Assembly (NCBI RefSeq): GCF_029407905.1
Contig: NC_073637.1
Coordinates: 54,560,501 to 54,624,500 of the forward strand
DNA from: Bubalus kerabau
Taxonomy: Eukaryota > Chordata > Mammalia > Artiodactyla > Bovidae
Length of the DNA: 64,000 nucleotides
Direction of reading: 5' to 3'
Both the position numbers and the translations under genes were made by a program. Every line of letters begins with the position of its first letter. Position 1 is the first letter of the stretch. Below the pieces are notes generated by a model, which saw only the letters and a program-made list of their open reading frames with translations, was not told the DNA's origin and searched no databases. Of the stretch, positions 11,374-21,994 are shown piece by piece.

Positions 11374-12349
11374 ACCCAATCAAAAAATGGGCCAAAGAAC
11401 TAAATAGACATTTCTCCAAAGAAGACATACAGATGGCTAACAAACACATGAAAAGATGTTCAACATCATTCATTATCAGAGAAATGCAAATCAAAACCAC
11501 TATAAGAAACCATTTCAAGCCAGTCACAATGTCTGCCATCCAAAAGTCTACAAGCAATAAATGCTGGAGAGGGTGTGGAGAAAAGGGAACCCTCTTACAC
11601 TGCTGGTGGGAATGCAAACGAGTACAGCCGCTATGGAAAACAGTGTGGAGATTCCTTAAAAGACTGGAAATAGAACTGCCATACGACCCAGCAATCCCAC
11701 TGCTGGGCATACACACCGAGGAAACCAGAATTGAAAGAGACACGTGTACCCCAATATTCATCACAGCACTGTTTATAATAGCCAGGACATGGAAGCAACC
11801 TAGATGTCCATCAGCAGATGAATGGATAAGAAAGCTATGGTACATATACACAATGGAGTATTACTCAGCCATTACAATGAATACATTTGAATCAGTTCTA
11901 ATGAGGTGGATGAAACTGGAGTCTATTATACAGAGTGAAGTAAGCCAGAAAGAAAAACACCAATACAGTATACTAACGCATATATATGGAATTTAGAAAG
12001 ATGGTAATGACAACCCTGTATGCGAGACAGCAAAAGAGACACAGATGTATAGAACAGTCTTTTGGACCCTGTGGGAGAGGGAGGGGGGGATGATTTGGGA
12101 GAATGGCATTGAAACATGTATAATATCATATAAGAAATGAATCGCCAGTCCAGGTTTGATGCAGGATACAGGAAGCTTGGGGCTGGTGCACTGGGATGAC
12201 CCAGAGGGATGGTATGGGGAGGGAGGTGGGAGGGGACTTAAGGATGGGGAACATGTGTACACCCGTGGTGGATGCCTATTAATGTATGGCAAAACCAATA
12301 TAATATTGTAAAGTAAAAAAATAATAAAATAAATAAATAAATAAAAAGA
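11374..12349 (+). mobile_element. L1-BT LINE, 5'-truncated
   Basis: About 1 kb of the 3' end of a bovine L1. It is colinear with 42500-43460 of the large copy in this window and ends in a TAAA-rich tail (about 12314-12349). It carries the ORF2 C-terminus and the whole 3'UTR with its G-rich 'gggaggtgggaggggac' block. The break point lies just inside 'caaaaaatgggccaaag'. Confidence 0.93.
11379..11996 (+). pseudogene. L1-BT ORF2 C-terminal remnant
   Basis: Open frame for the last 200 or so residues of ORF2p, including the cysteine-rich CWRGCGEKGTLLHCWWEC motif thought to bind nucleic acid, and ending naturally at ...HIYGI. It lacks the endonuclease and reverse transcriptase, so it cannot support retrotransposition. 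It is useful as a reference for the intact C-terminus that the 39.3-43.2 kb copy has lost by frameshift. Confidence 0.85.
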
Positions 12350-14296
12350 ATTTTGTCTACCTTTTCCCCTAGATTTGGGGAATGGGCATCAGTGTACAAT
12401 ATGAGAACATGAAAGAACTCACTGATACTCAAGTAATCACATAATTACTTCCATATACACGAGGTATGCCATTAATTTGCACTTGCAGGTTCTATATCTC
12501 CAGAACAAAAGAGGCCTCCAGTCATGTTTCAAAGAAGCTAAGATCCTATTAAAACAGGAATAAGCAGGATAAGTGGATTAATTTTTCAGAGTGTAGATTC
12601 ATTGCTGGTGTCTGGTTATTGACCTGAGTGAGAGAAAAACACAGGTACCACCTGTGGAGCTGCAGGTGAGCCAAAACACTGGTGTTAGCTGACGCCTGAA
12701 TCAACTCAAGCACATCGTCAAAATACGGTAGATCAGCTTAAAGGAGATGTTGAGTTTTGTGAACATTGAAAAGAAATGAACTAATGATATGTTAGTGTGA
12801 TCGATATTAGAAAAACTGGTAGAGCTTGAGGAATGGTGAAGTGGTGAAAAGATAGAAGTGCTTTAAGGGCTTTTTATAAATTCCCCGTGGCATCTTTTCT
12901 GGGTCAATAAGGCCACACTAAGAGGGACCGAATTTTCTTCTCTGTCCACCTTTATCATGAGCCAACCCATTTTATCTGATGCGTCTTTGGGGCTGAATGA
13001 ATTAAGAAAGGAAGTTCTGAATATACAACAATATTTTTATCTGGAAAATATCTGTCAGTGTCAGATTTTACTTGTTTCAACAACTCAATTCACTGTGGTG
13101 AATGAGAGGATAAGTACACTGCACACTTGAAGGATTTTAAAATAATTATTAAGTGATAATTATTAACATAACCTGAATTTATTAAATTTCTTTATAAATC
13201 CTGTTTAACTTCAAGGGATTATGTAGGCACAGAAAACTCCAAGGTAGTTTTCATTAAAATAATACTCTTCCTTCCTCTACAGACAGTTACAAAAATTTGT
13301 CCTTGAATGAATGTCACTGAACTAAAGTCTAAGGCATAAATGATTATGAGATAAGATAAAGGCAGACGTTTTTTCATCAGTTTACTGTCTAATGAACAGT
13401 TTCTAATCACTTCCTCCCATATCCCCAGCATGGAATAAATATCTGACAAGAAATGAGTATTTTTCAGAGTAGATTTCTAGGAGACTGAATTATACAGGAA
13501 CATTTCCATCTCAAATTTTATGATGTGGGTTTTGTTTTTCTAAAGAAGAATTACTCTCATGGCGAAATGATATTTTAGTGTATCATACATAAAATAAATT
13601 CAGTTATGAAAGTAAAGGATAAATAATATTTTAAAGGATCAAAGAGACAGTTTTTTTGAGGTCTGCAGTTGGTTTTATCTATCTTCAATTATTATGATCA
13701 TATGCCAAAAAAATATCCTGAAATGATGTGTCTCTGTTAATTTGGAAGTAGTCTTGGTATATTTTTATAATTTGTGTCTTTCACAGTATCATGTAAAACT
13801 TGAGTATTCCATATGCCAATTTGGTTCCTTGAAATACTTGATCATTAAAGTTATATATTGGAGTATTTCCATATTTAAGAGCTATAAACCTGAGGAGACA
13901 GATGGCTAAATGCTGGGAAGATAAATAAAAATGATGAATAATTCAAGAAAGGTTACTAACAGTACATTTGTCCACCACTTTAGTTCAATTTGTTTCTGTC
14001 TAGACTACAGCTTGATTACTGAGGAAATATTCAATGAGGAAAATAATTTTTATATTTCATTTCCTTGATTAAACATTACATGTTACTTGAAACCATATAT
14101 CTTATATATGTTACATTTTGTTATAGATACAGTTAAATATATTTTGTATTAGCCCATCACTCTTAAGTAGAGCATATCTTAGTATCTGTTATCTGAAATT
14201 ATAGCTTGTATTTTCAAAAATTCTTAGATTTTTACTAAGCTTGTATCACTTTGATGTTTTAAGTATGAAGGATTTAATTTAAAAACTATCCCTATA
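12350..14296. other. Unassigned sequence; weak minus-strand open segment at 12552-12737
   Basis: No gene was established. At 12552-12737 the minus strand is open for 62 codons and richer in CpG than its surroundings. Its upstream edge looks like a splice acceptor ('catctcctttaag'). The rest is AT-rich with no recognised repeat. Confidence 0.4.
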
Positions 14297-14498
14297 AAAG
14301 ACTCTGATGCTGGGAGTGATTTGGGGCAGGAGGAGAAGGGGACAACAGAGGATGAGATGGCTGGATGGCATCACTGACTCGATGGACGTGAGTCTGAGTG
14401 AACTCCGGGAGTTGGTGATGGACAGAGAGGCCTGGCGTGCTGCGTTTCATGGAGTTGCAGAGTCAGACACGACTGAGCGACTGATCTGATCTGATCCC
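14297..14498 (+). mobile_element. BovB LINE, 3' stub
   Basis: The last 200 bases of BovB, from 'gactctgatgctggg' through 'gatggctggatggcatcac' to a (TGATC)n tail at about 14485-14498. The in-frame 60-codon stretch encodes the RMRWLDGITDSMDVSLSELRELVMDREAWRAA terminus. Severely 5' truncated. Confidence 0.92.
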
Positions 14499-15034
14499 TA
14501 TGAATCAATGCTAAATATATTGAGCAAAAATTACCAGAAAACAATTTAGAATTTGAGCTTAAGGCATATTAAATATGTTGAAAGCTTATTTCAAATCTCT
14601 TCCCTGCCTTTCTCATAGAACATAATAAATGAATAACTCAGTAATCACATAGATTTAAAAAGAAAAGAAAGGTTAAAACTTAAAAAAATAAATATTTGAA
14701 GATCTTTTGTTAAATTTGATAGCTTAAACACATGAGCTTTTAACCAGTACTTCCGGAAATCCCACTAATGTTTAATGAGTACATGAAAAAGTTATAAACT
14801 TCTGGGTAAAGATGTGAATTACTAAAGAATAGATGTCAAAAACTTTGCAAAAAGAAAGTGAATTGTATCCAAAATAAATTAGCAAAATACAGAAAGCTGA
14901 AAACTTAAAAATAGCAAAGGATAAGCCAAAGCAAGTTAAAAAATTGGAGGCACTCATTAATTGTGAAGATAGGTAGGGGATATAGTTCGATGAAAAAGTA
15001 TGTAATTAGATACTCAGAGTATCACTAAATCAGG

Positions 15035-15037
<3 letters not shown>
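14499..15037. other. AT-rich sequence, nothing assigned
   Basis: No gene or clear repeat. Confidence 0.5.

Positions 15038-15073
<36 letters not shown>
15038..15073. repeat. (GT)18 microsatellite
   Basis: Perfect 36-base GT run immediately 5' (plus strand) of a minus-strand Bov-tA. That is the position where these SINEs carry their simple-repeat tail. Confidence 0.95.
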
Positions 15074-15075
<2 letters not shown>

Positions 15076-15285
15076 AGTTACTTCTGTTGTGTCTGACACT
15101 TTGCGACCCTATGGACTGTAACCCTTCAGGCTCCTCTGTTCATGGGATTCTCCAGGCAAGAATGCTGGAATGGATTGCTGTATTCTCCTCCAGGGGATCT
15201 TTCTGACTCAGGGTCCAAACCCAAGTCTTTTTAAGTCTCCTGTGTTGGTGAGCAGATCCTTTACCACTTACACCACTGCACACAT
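15074..15285 (-). mobile_element. Bov-tA SINE
   Basis: Bov-A body ('tgtgtctgacactttgcgac') then tRNA head ('ggggatctttctgactcagg' to 'tttaccacttacaccactg'). More diverged than neighbouring copies. Confidence 0.85.
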
Positions 15286-15619
15286 ATACAACTGGACAGT
15301 TTGAACCACAGACCCCAGGGACTACAGAAGGAAGAGGTTTGCTCTTCTACCGAATTCTGGGCTGGGAGAGTAAGTGAGAATCCATCTAGGAATGCTAACC
15401 CCAGCAGCTAAATTTATTAAATCATTTCCCTTCCCTAAGCCCCCACTATAAACACATATATATGAGTGCATAACATGCACACACCCTCTGAGCTCCATCA
15501 CACCAGCAGAATAGTGATGAGACCAAGAAAGATGACCTGCAGAATGGTTTTGTTCTCACTTGATTATCCTACTTGAAAGCCCCAAAATAACAAATCATAC
15601 TCTCATTAAAATGTTTTGT
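15286..15619. other. Unassigned spacer
   Basis: No gene or repeat recognised. Confidence 0.5.
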
Positions 15620-16059
15620 AATCATTTTCTAGGGCTGCCAGAACAAATTAACACTAACTGGTTGGTTAAAAACAACAATGATTTATTCTCGTTCAATTTT
15701 AAAGGCTAGAAATTCAAAATATAGGTGTATGCATGCAAGGCTATGGTCCCTCTAAAAGCACTTGCCTTGTCCTAACTTTCGGTGGTTGCTAGCAATCCTT
15801 CGGAGAAAGCAATGGCACTCCATTCCAGTACTCCTAACTGGAGAATCCCATGGATGGAGGAGCCTGGTAGGCTACAGTCCATGGGGTCGCTAAGAGTTGG
15901 ACACGACTGAGTGACTTCCCTTTCACGTTTCGCTTTCATGCATTGGAGAAGGAAATGGCAACCCACTCCAGTGTTCTTGCCTGGAGAATCCCAGGGACAG
16001 AGGAGCCTGGTGGGCTGCCGTCTATGGAGTCGCAGAGTCGGACATGACTGACGCGACTT

Positions 16060-16090
<31 letters not shown>

Positions 16091-16340
16091 GAACCAATCC
16101 TTAGTTTCTTTGGCTTAGAGTTATCCCTCTGATCTCTGCCACCATCTTCACCTGACCTTCTTTCCTCTGTATCTCTGTGTCTGAATTACCCTTACTTATA
16201 AAACACAGTCATTGGATTTAGGGCCCACCCTAATCCAATAGGACTTCATCTTGACTTAATTAATTACATCTGCAAAGGCTATTTTCAAATAAAGTCAAGT
16301 GGATATTAATTTTGGAAGACATTATTCAACCCTAGTGCAG
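15620..16340 (-). mobile_element. MLT1-type LTR, split by a Bov-A2
   Basis: Reverse complement of an ERVL-MaLR LTR: 'ctagggctgccagaacaaat', 'acaacaatgatttattctc', 'ttcggtggttgctagcaatcc', then, after the SINE, 'ctgatctctgccaccatctt', 'ggatttagggcccaccctaa' and 'aattacatctgcaaaggct'. The Bov-A2 at 15801-16094 interrupts it. Non-coding relic. Confidence 0.75.
15801..16094 (+). mobile_element. Bov-A2 SINE inside an MLT1 LTR
   Basis: Complete dimer with a (CAG)n tail at about 16062-16090. The duplication CAATCCTT at 15793-15800 and 16095-16102 marks the insertion point within the LTR and dates the SINE as younger. Confidence 0.93.
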
Positions 16341-17051
16341 GTTCCTTGCATTTTGAAAGTGGATAGACATAAAAAATTACTAAGCATTTGAGAAAAGCAT
16401 AGGAGAAACAGAACTGGATGACTGGGAAAAAAAAAAAAGGAACTTGAGAAATGTGTAAATGTAAGAAGATAATGAAACCAAAATCAATATTTTTAAAGAT
16501 CCAATAGAAGATATACTTATGAAATAATAAAATGATTTGTTTTAAAAATCAGAAAATATAGAACAAAATATTAAAATTATAAATATGATAGTAAAAATAT
16601 ATTTTTAAAACCTATTAACATTTGAAAAATGAAGTTGAGGGACTATTCCAGAAAATAAAATTTTATAAAATAAGAAAAAATAAAATACTAGTAAAAAGAT
16701 GAGAAATTTAGAGGCTCAATCCAGGCATTTTAGTATCTATTAGAACTTTCAAAAAGGGAGAGGAAGGTAAATAAATGGTAGGAAAAAAAAGGTTGTTTTT
16801 TTTTTTTTTCCAGAAAAAAATGAAAAAGCCCAATAGTAGCCAACATTATTGAGATAAAAAGAGTTATATCAGGACATATCATTGTAAAATCTCAGAAAAC
16901 CAAAAAAAGGATTTCTTTTAAGATTTTAAGAAGGAATTCAGGGAATAGAATAAGTAGTATGGATTGATCATCAGAATAGTAGTAAACTGATTCAGAGCTA
17001 TACCGGAATCCAAAAGATACTAAATTAATGCTTTAAAAATTTTGAGTCAAA
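16341..17051. other. A-rich sequence, nothing assigned
   Basis: Strongly A-rich plus strand with short A and T runs (about 16428, 16795). No open frame or named repeat. Confidence 0.5.
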
Positions 17052-17332
17052 GCTCTGTGGGAGAGGGAGAGGGTGGGAAGATTTGGGAGAATGGCATTGA
17101 AACATGTAAAATATCATGTATGAAATGAGTTGCCAGTCCAGTTTCGATGCACGATACTGCATGCTTGGGGCTGGTGCACTGGGAGGACCCAGAGGGATGG
17201 AATGGGGAGGGAGGAGGGAGGAGGGTTCAGGAGGGGGAACACATGTATACCTGTGGCGGATTCATTTTGATATTTGGCAAATCTAATACAGTTATGTAAA
17301 GTTTAAAAATAAAATAAAATTAAAAAAAAAAT
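17052..17332 (+). mobile_element. L1-BT 3'UTR with poly-A
   Basis: About 280 bases of L1-BT 3'UTR from 'ctgtgggagagggagagg' to an AAAATAAAATAAAATT-type tail ending in poly-A at about 17332. Nearly colinear with 43187-43460. Confidence 0.92.
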
Positions 17333-18254
17333 CTATAGTTCTTGACCACTAAGCCAGTGTTTGGGCTGGAATGATAGATGATATAGAAATAGATAGGTAT
17401 CTATTCTAACTTATATGGTACCAAGGATATTTTTCTCTGCATGCTTTCTCATACTTCTAACACTATCTTCTACCAATTTATACCACATATTTGATTCATT
17501 GTGAAAGAACACTGATTCATTATTGCTTAAACATAGTGAACAAAATAAAAATTTCAGGTAGACTTTCTAGCATAGTTGGATGCATTTTCTAGGTTTTAAT
17601 AGAACCTTGTCTCTAAGTGACTTTGTCTATAAACCCTACTTTCCTTCATTTGGCTTCATTCTCAGTGTCTCTCTCCCCGTCACTGAAAAGGACCCTCCCT
17701 CAGTGTCCTCCAAGGAAAACCATTCTTGGAGGTTCCTTTGGAAGTCACACGTCTCCCTGCATTTCAGTTCACTCACACACACACAAAATCACTTGTATTA
17801 AGATATTAGTTTCTCTCTTTGTCTAACCTGTATCTTCTTTTCTTCTTTCAATAGAGGAATAAGATTATGTGATTGACAGATAGAGGCAGATACATAAGAG
17901 GAAGGAGAAGGAAATCTCTTGTTTTTATCTCAGGAGAAATAAAAACAATCCAAACAAACAGAAGATGCCTACCAGAATAGCTTTTGGTTCTATTAAATTT
18001 TATATCTAAAATGTATTTTACTCTGTTACTAATACAGATTATATGCATGGCAGGTACTTGTGACAAGTGTGATTAGTATTCACAGAGATTCCCTACTTTT
18101 TGAAAGTTTGTTCAGACCACTTCACTTTTAGGAAAGACTTACATGAGCACCACTTTTGCTAACCAAAAGATAAAGGAAGAGGAATTTCACTTTTATGAAA
18201 AAAGGCAAAACTCAAACATAGCATTCAAGGTTTGCTTTGCAGTGAGCTATTAAA
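17333..18254. other. Unassigned sequence
   Basis: Two overlapping plus-strand open frames of about 70 codons (17580-17826) have no recognised similarity and lie in different frames. I see no gene. Confidence 0.45.
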
Positions 18255-18500
18255 GAGGCAATGCCTATGGCTGATTCATGTTAATATATGGCAGACAACA
18301 ACACAATAGTATAAAGTAATCATCTTCCAACTAGACATGTGATGGTAGCCGCTCAGTCGTGTCCAACTCTTTGCGACCCATGGACTTTTACCCACCTGGC
18401 TCCTTTGTCCATGGGATTCTCCAAGCAAGAACACTGGAATGGGTTGCCATTTCCTTCTCCCACCAATTAAAAATAAATAAATTTAAATTTAAAAACAGAG
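18255..18500 (+). mobile_element. L1 (artiodactyl type) 3' tail, split by a SINE
   Basis: 'ctatggctgattcatgttaa', 'tatggcagacaacaacacaa' and 'gtaatcatcttccaac', then on the far side of the SINE 'ccaattaaaaataaataaat'. Together they make an older artiodactyl L1 3' terminus with its A-rich tail. Only the last 110 or so bases exist. Confidence 0.65.
18343..18463 (-). mobile_element. Bov-A monomer within an L1 tail
   Basis: A single Bov-A unit ('gctcagtcgtgtccaactct' to 'gttgccatttccttctccc') lacking the tRNA head. It interrupts the L1 tail at 18255-18500. Confidence 0.85.
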
Positions 18501-19299
18501 ACAGTGCAAATCTGGAGCAAGGATAGTGGTACAACCAAGCTCCTTTCCTGGGAACTATGCATAGCAGCAACTAACCGTCATATTTTGAACTGTGTCTATG
18601 AGTATCCGTGTTTTATCTGAATTTATTTTATGCACCCTTTAGCAGGATGTCTCCTAAGGTGATTGCTTCTTTGCTTTAAGTCTTTTTGGCTTACAAAAAT
18701 TTCGTAAGAGTGCTCTACTTTCAGATAGCAAGGGAAACCTGTATTGAGATTTATGCCTATCAAAAAAAAAATGTACTATTTTCATCTTCTACCTGAGAAA
18801 TACAGTCTAATGGGTATGTTGATTTAAAAATCAGAGCAAAATATACTTGAAGCACATGAACTCAGTAACTTAAATATTTTCCCTCAGCTATAGTATAAAG
18901 ATATATTCTTTATTTCAGGATATGTCGTGGATAAAAGAACTATTCAGAATTTAATTTCTAAGATCGTTTTTGAAAATAGGGTCAACCTATCATTAAATCC
19001 TTGTTTTCACAATAATCTTATTTTTCCCAGGAAAATATCAAGCAAGCAAATTCAAAGTCATGCATCAGCAACTGGCTCTGTGTGATTTATTTTTGAAAAG
19101 AATAAAAGCAACTATATTTATTTTTCTTTTTCATATCTTCCATCAATCCTAAACTCAAAAGCACAATTCAAGTTTCTGACAACATCTTTTTTTCCAATAT
19201 GACTTCTATGTTTTATATTTCAAGGTATTTACTTGTTCTGCTAGAGTAAATTTATGATTATACAATCATTAAGAAAACATTTTTTATATAACTCTGGCT
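18501..19299. other. AT-rich sequence, nothing assigned
   Basis: No gene or clear repeat. Confidence 0.5.
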
Positions 19300-19450
19300 A
19301 CTAATTCTTGTGTAGTGTAACAGGCTACTTAACCCTAAGCTTCAGTGTTTTCATTTGAAAAGAGGGATAATAATGTCTACTTTATCAAAACAGTATGAGA
19401 ATTAAATGAGACAATGTAATTATAGCACTTAGCAACATAAGAGACATGTC
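19300..19450 (+). mobile_element. MIR SINE
   Basis: 'aacaggctacttaaccctaa', 'agcttcagtgttttcatttg', 'gggataataatgtctacttt' and 'agaattaaatgagacaatg' follow the MIR order. Confidence 0.6.
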
Positions 19451-19490
19451 CATTCATTCATTTATTCATACTAATTATCTTAAACACGTA

Positions 19491-19809
19491 GGGCTTCCTT
19501 GATGGCTCAGATGGTAAAGAATCTGCGTGCAATATAGGATACCCTGGTTCGATTCCTGGATTGGGAAGATCCCCTGCAGAAGGGATAGGCTACCCACTCT
19601 AGTATTCTTGGGCTTGCCAAGTGGCTCAGATGTTAAAGGATCCACCTGCAATGCTGGAGACCTGGGTTCAATCCCTGGGTTGCAAAGATCCTCTGGAAGA
19701 GGGCTTGGCAACCCTCTCCAGTATCCTTGCCTGGAGAATCCCCATGGACAGAGGTGCATGGCAGGCAATGGATTGCAGATTCGGACATGATTGAGTGACT
19801 AAGCACAGC
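19491..19809 (+). mobile_element. Double-headed Bov-tA SINE
   Basis: Two tRNA-derived heads in tandem (about 19491-19610 and 19612-19705) precede one Bov-A body ending at 'gagtgactaagcacagc'. Each head has recognisable A-box (GGCTCAGATGG) and B-box (GGTTCGATTCC / GGTTCAATCCC) elements. Confidence 0.88.
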
Positions 19810-19910
19810 CTAGTGTATCAATTATTATATTATTATTTTAGATATAATTTTGAATGAGTAAGTGGAAAATATGACCTCATGAAATTTAGGACATTAAATG
19901 CCTAAGAAGT

Positions 19911-20074
19911 GGGGACTGTAGCCCACCAGGCTCCTCTGTCCATGGGATTCTCCAGGCAAGAATACTGGAGTGGGTTGCCATTTCCTTCTCCAGGGGATCT
20001 TCCTGACCCAGGGATCGAACCCAGGTCTCCTGCATTGGAGGCAGACGCTTTAACCTCTGAGCCACCAGGGAAGC
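19911..20074 (-). mobile_element. Bov-tA SINE, truncated, with TSD
   Basis: Bov-A part shortened ('ggactgtagcccaccaggct') and a complete tRNA head ending 'gagccaccagggaag'. The duplication CCTAAGAAGT lies at 19901-19910 and 20075-20084. Confidence 0.92.
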
Positions 20075-20084
20075 CCTAAGAAGT

Positions 20085-20220
20085 AGGGACTACAGTTACT
20101 AAAACTGAAACTACCTATGAAGATAAATGCTACATTAAAAGGATCAGCATAGCATGACTATAATTATAAACTTATGAAACTATATTTGCCACAGATTAAT
20201 TTGATTATTTGTATTAACCA
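20085..20220. other. Short AT-rich spacer
   Basis: Nothing recognised. Confidence 0.5.
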
Positions 20221-20231
20221 ATGCATGCATG

Positions 20232-21867
20232 GGCTCGATAAAGGACAGAAATGGTATGGACCTAACAGAAGCAGAAGATATTAAGAAGAGATGGCAAGAA
20301 TACACAAAAGAACTCACAATGGTGTGATCACTCACCTAGAGCCAGACATCCTGGAATGTGAAGTCAAGCGGGCCTTAGAAAGCATCATTACGAACAAAGC
20401 TAGTGGAGGTGATGGAATTCCAGTTGAGCTATTCCAAATCCTGAAAGATGATGCTGTGAAAGTGCTGCACACAATATGCCAGCAAATTTGGACAACTCAG
20501 CAGTGGCCACAGGACTGGAAAAGGTCAGTTTTCATTTCAATCCCAAAGAAAGACAATCCCAAAGAATGCTCAAACTACCGCACAATTGCACTCATCTCAC
20601 ACGCTAGTCAAGTAATGCTCAAAATTCTCCAAGCCAGGCTTTAGCAATATGTGAACCATGAACTTCCTGATGTTCAAGCTGGTTTTAGAAAGGGCAGAAG
20701 AATCAGAGATCAAATTGCCAACATCCGCTGGATCATGGAAAAAGCAAGAGAGTTCCAGAAATATATCTATTTTTGCTTTATTGACTATGCCAAAGCCTTT
20801 GACTGTGTGGATCACAATAAACTGTAGAAAATTCTGAAAGAGATGGGAAAACCAGACCACCTGATCTGCCTCTTGAGAAATTTGTATGCAGGTCAGGAAG
20901 CAACAGTTAGAGCTGGACATGGAACAACAGACTGGTTCCAATTAGGAAAAGGAGTACGTCAAGGCTCTATATTGTCACCCTGCTTATTTAACTTAAATGC
21001 AGAGTACATCATGAGAAACACTGGGCTTGAAGAAACACAAGCGGGAATCAAGATTGCCAGGAGAAATATCAATAACCTCAGATATGCAGATGACACCACC
21101 CTTATGGCAGAAAGTGAAGAGGAACTAAAAAGCCTCTTGATGAAGGTGAAAGTGGAGAGTGAAAAAGTTGGCTTAAAGCTCAACATTCAGAAAACGAAGA
21201 TCATGGCATCCGGTCCCATCACTTCATGGGAAATAGATAGGGAAACAGTGGAAACAGTGTCAGACTTTATTTTTCTGGGCTCCAAAATCACTGCAGATGG
21301 TGACTGCAGCCATGAAATTAAAAGACGCTTACTCCTTGGAAGGAAAGTTATGACCAACCTAGTTAGCATATTCAAAAGCAGAGACATTAGTTTGCCAACA
21401 AAGGTTCATCTAGTCAAGGCTATGGTTTTTCCTGTGGTCATGTATGGATGTGAGAGTTGGACTGTGAAGAAGGCTGAGTGCCAAAGAATTGATGCTTTTG
21501 AAGTGTGGTGTTGGAGAAGACTCTTGAGAGTCCCTGGGACTGCAAGGAGATCCAACCAGTCTATTCTGAAGGAGATCAGCCCTGGGATTTCTTTGGAAGG
21601 AATGATGCTAAAGCTGAAACTCCAGTACTTTGGCCACCTCATGCGAAGAGTTGACTCATTGGAAAAGACTCTGATGCTGGGAGGGATTGGGGGCAAGAGG
21701 AGAAGAGGACGACAGAGGATGAGATGGCTGGATGGCATCACTGACTCGATGGATGTGAGTCTGAGTGAACTCCGGGAGTTGGTGATGGACAGGGAGGCCT
21801 GGCGTGCTGCAATTCATGGGGTCACAAAGAGTTAGACACGACTGAGTGACTGATCTGATCTGATCTG
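20232..21867 (+). mobile_element. BovB (RTE) LINE, 5'-truncated, 1.6 kb
   Basis: Covers the reverse transcriptase half of BovB through to the (CTGAT)n tail at about 21850-21867. The candidate TSD is ATGCATGCATGG at 20221-20232 and 21868-21879. The truncation point corresponds to about 33060 of the longer copy at 31.1-34.7 kb. Relative to that copy an internal deletion of about 30 bases lies near 20315. Confidence 0.95.
20234..21835 (+). pseudogene. BovB reverse transcriptase (broken)
   Basis: Encodes the RNA-dependent DNA polymerase that copies BovB RNA into genomic DNA at a nicked target. Visible motifs: CFIDYAKAFDCVDH (motif A, about 20780), KGVRQGSILSPCLF (motif B, about 20950) and LRYADDTTL (catalytic YADD, about 21076). 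The C-terminal GCESWTVKKAE and RMRWLDGITDSMD blocks follow. The longest uninterrupted piece is 330 codons (20843-21835). Lesions: a frame-shifting deletion near 20315, and in-frame TAG stops at 20642-20644 and 20825-20827, both one base change from a sense codon. The endonuclease half is absent. Not functional. Confidence 0.93.
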
Positions 21868-21879
21868 ATGCATGCATGG

Positions 21880-21990
21880 CAACCCACTCCATTATTCTTG
21901 CCTGGAGAATCCCCACAGACAGAGGACCCTGGCGTGCTACAGTCCATGGGTTCACAAAGAATCAGACACAACTGAGCAACGAAGCACATG
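21880..21990 (+). mobile_element. Bov-A monomer fragment
   Basis: 'ggcaacccactccattattc' to 'cacaactgagcaacgaagca', directly abutting the BovB tail. A third ATGCATG copy follows at about 21987, so this SINE and the BovB may have used the same target. Confidence 0.85.
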
Positions 21991-21994
21991 CATG

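Noticed and set aside
11354..11851. 165-codon minus-strand frame
   Set aside because: Antisense shadow of the L1-BT ORF2 C-terminus; the same shadow appears at 42279-42740.
19491..19700. Functional tRNA genes
   Set aside because: The A and B boxes belong to SINE heads; the cloverleaf is degenerate and the unit continues into Bov-A sequence.
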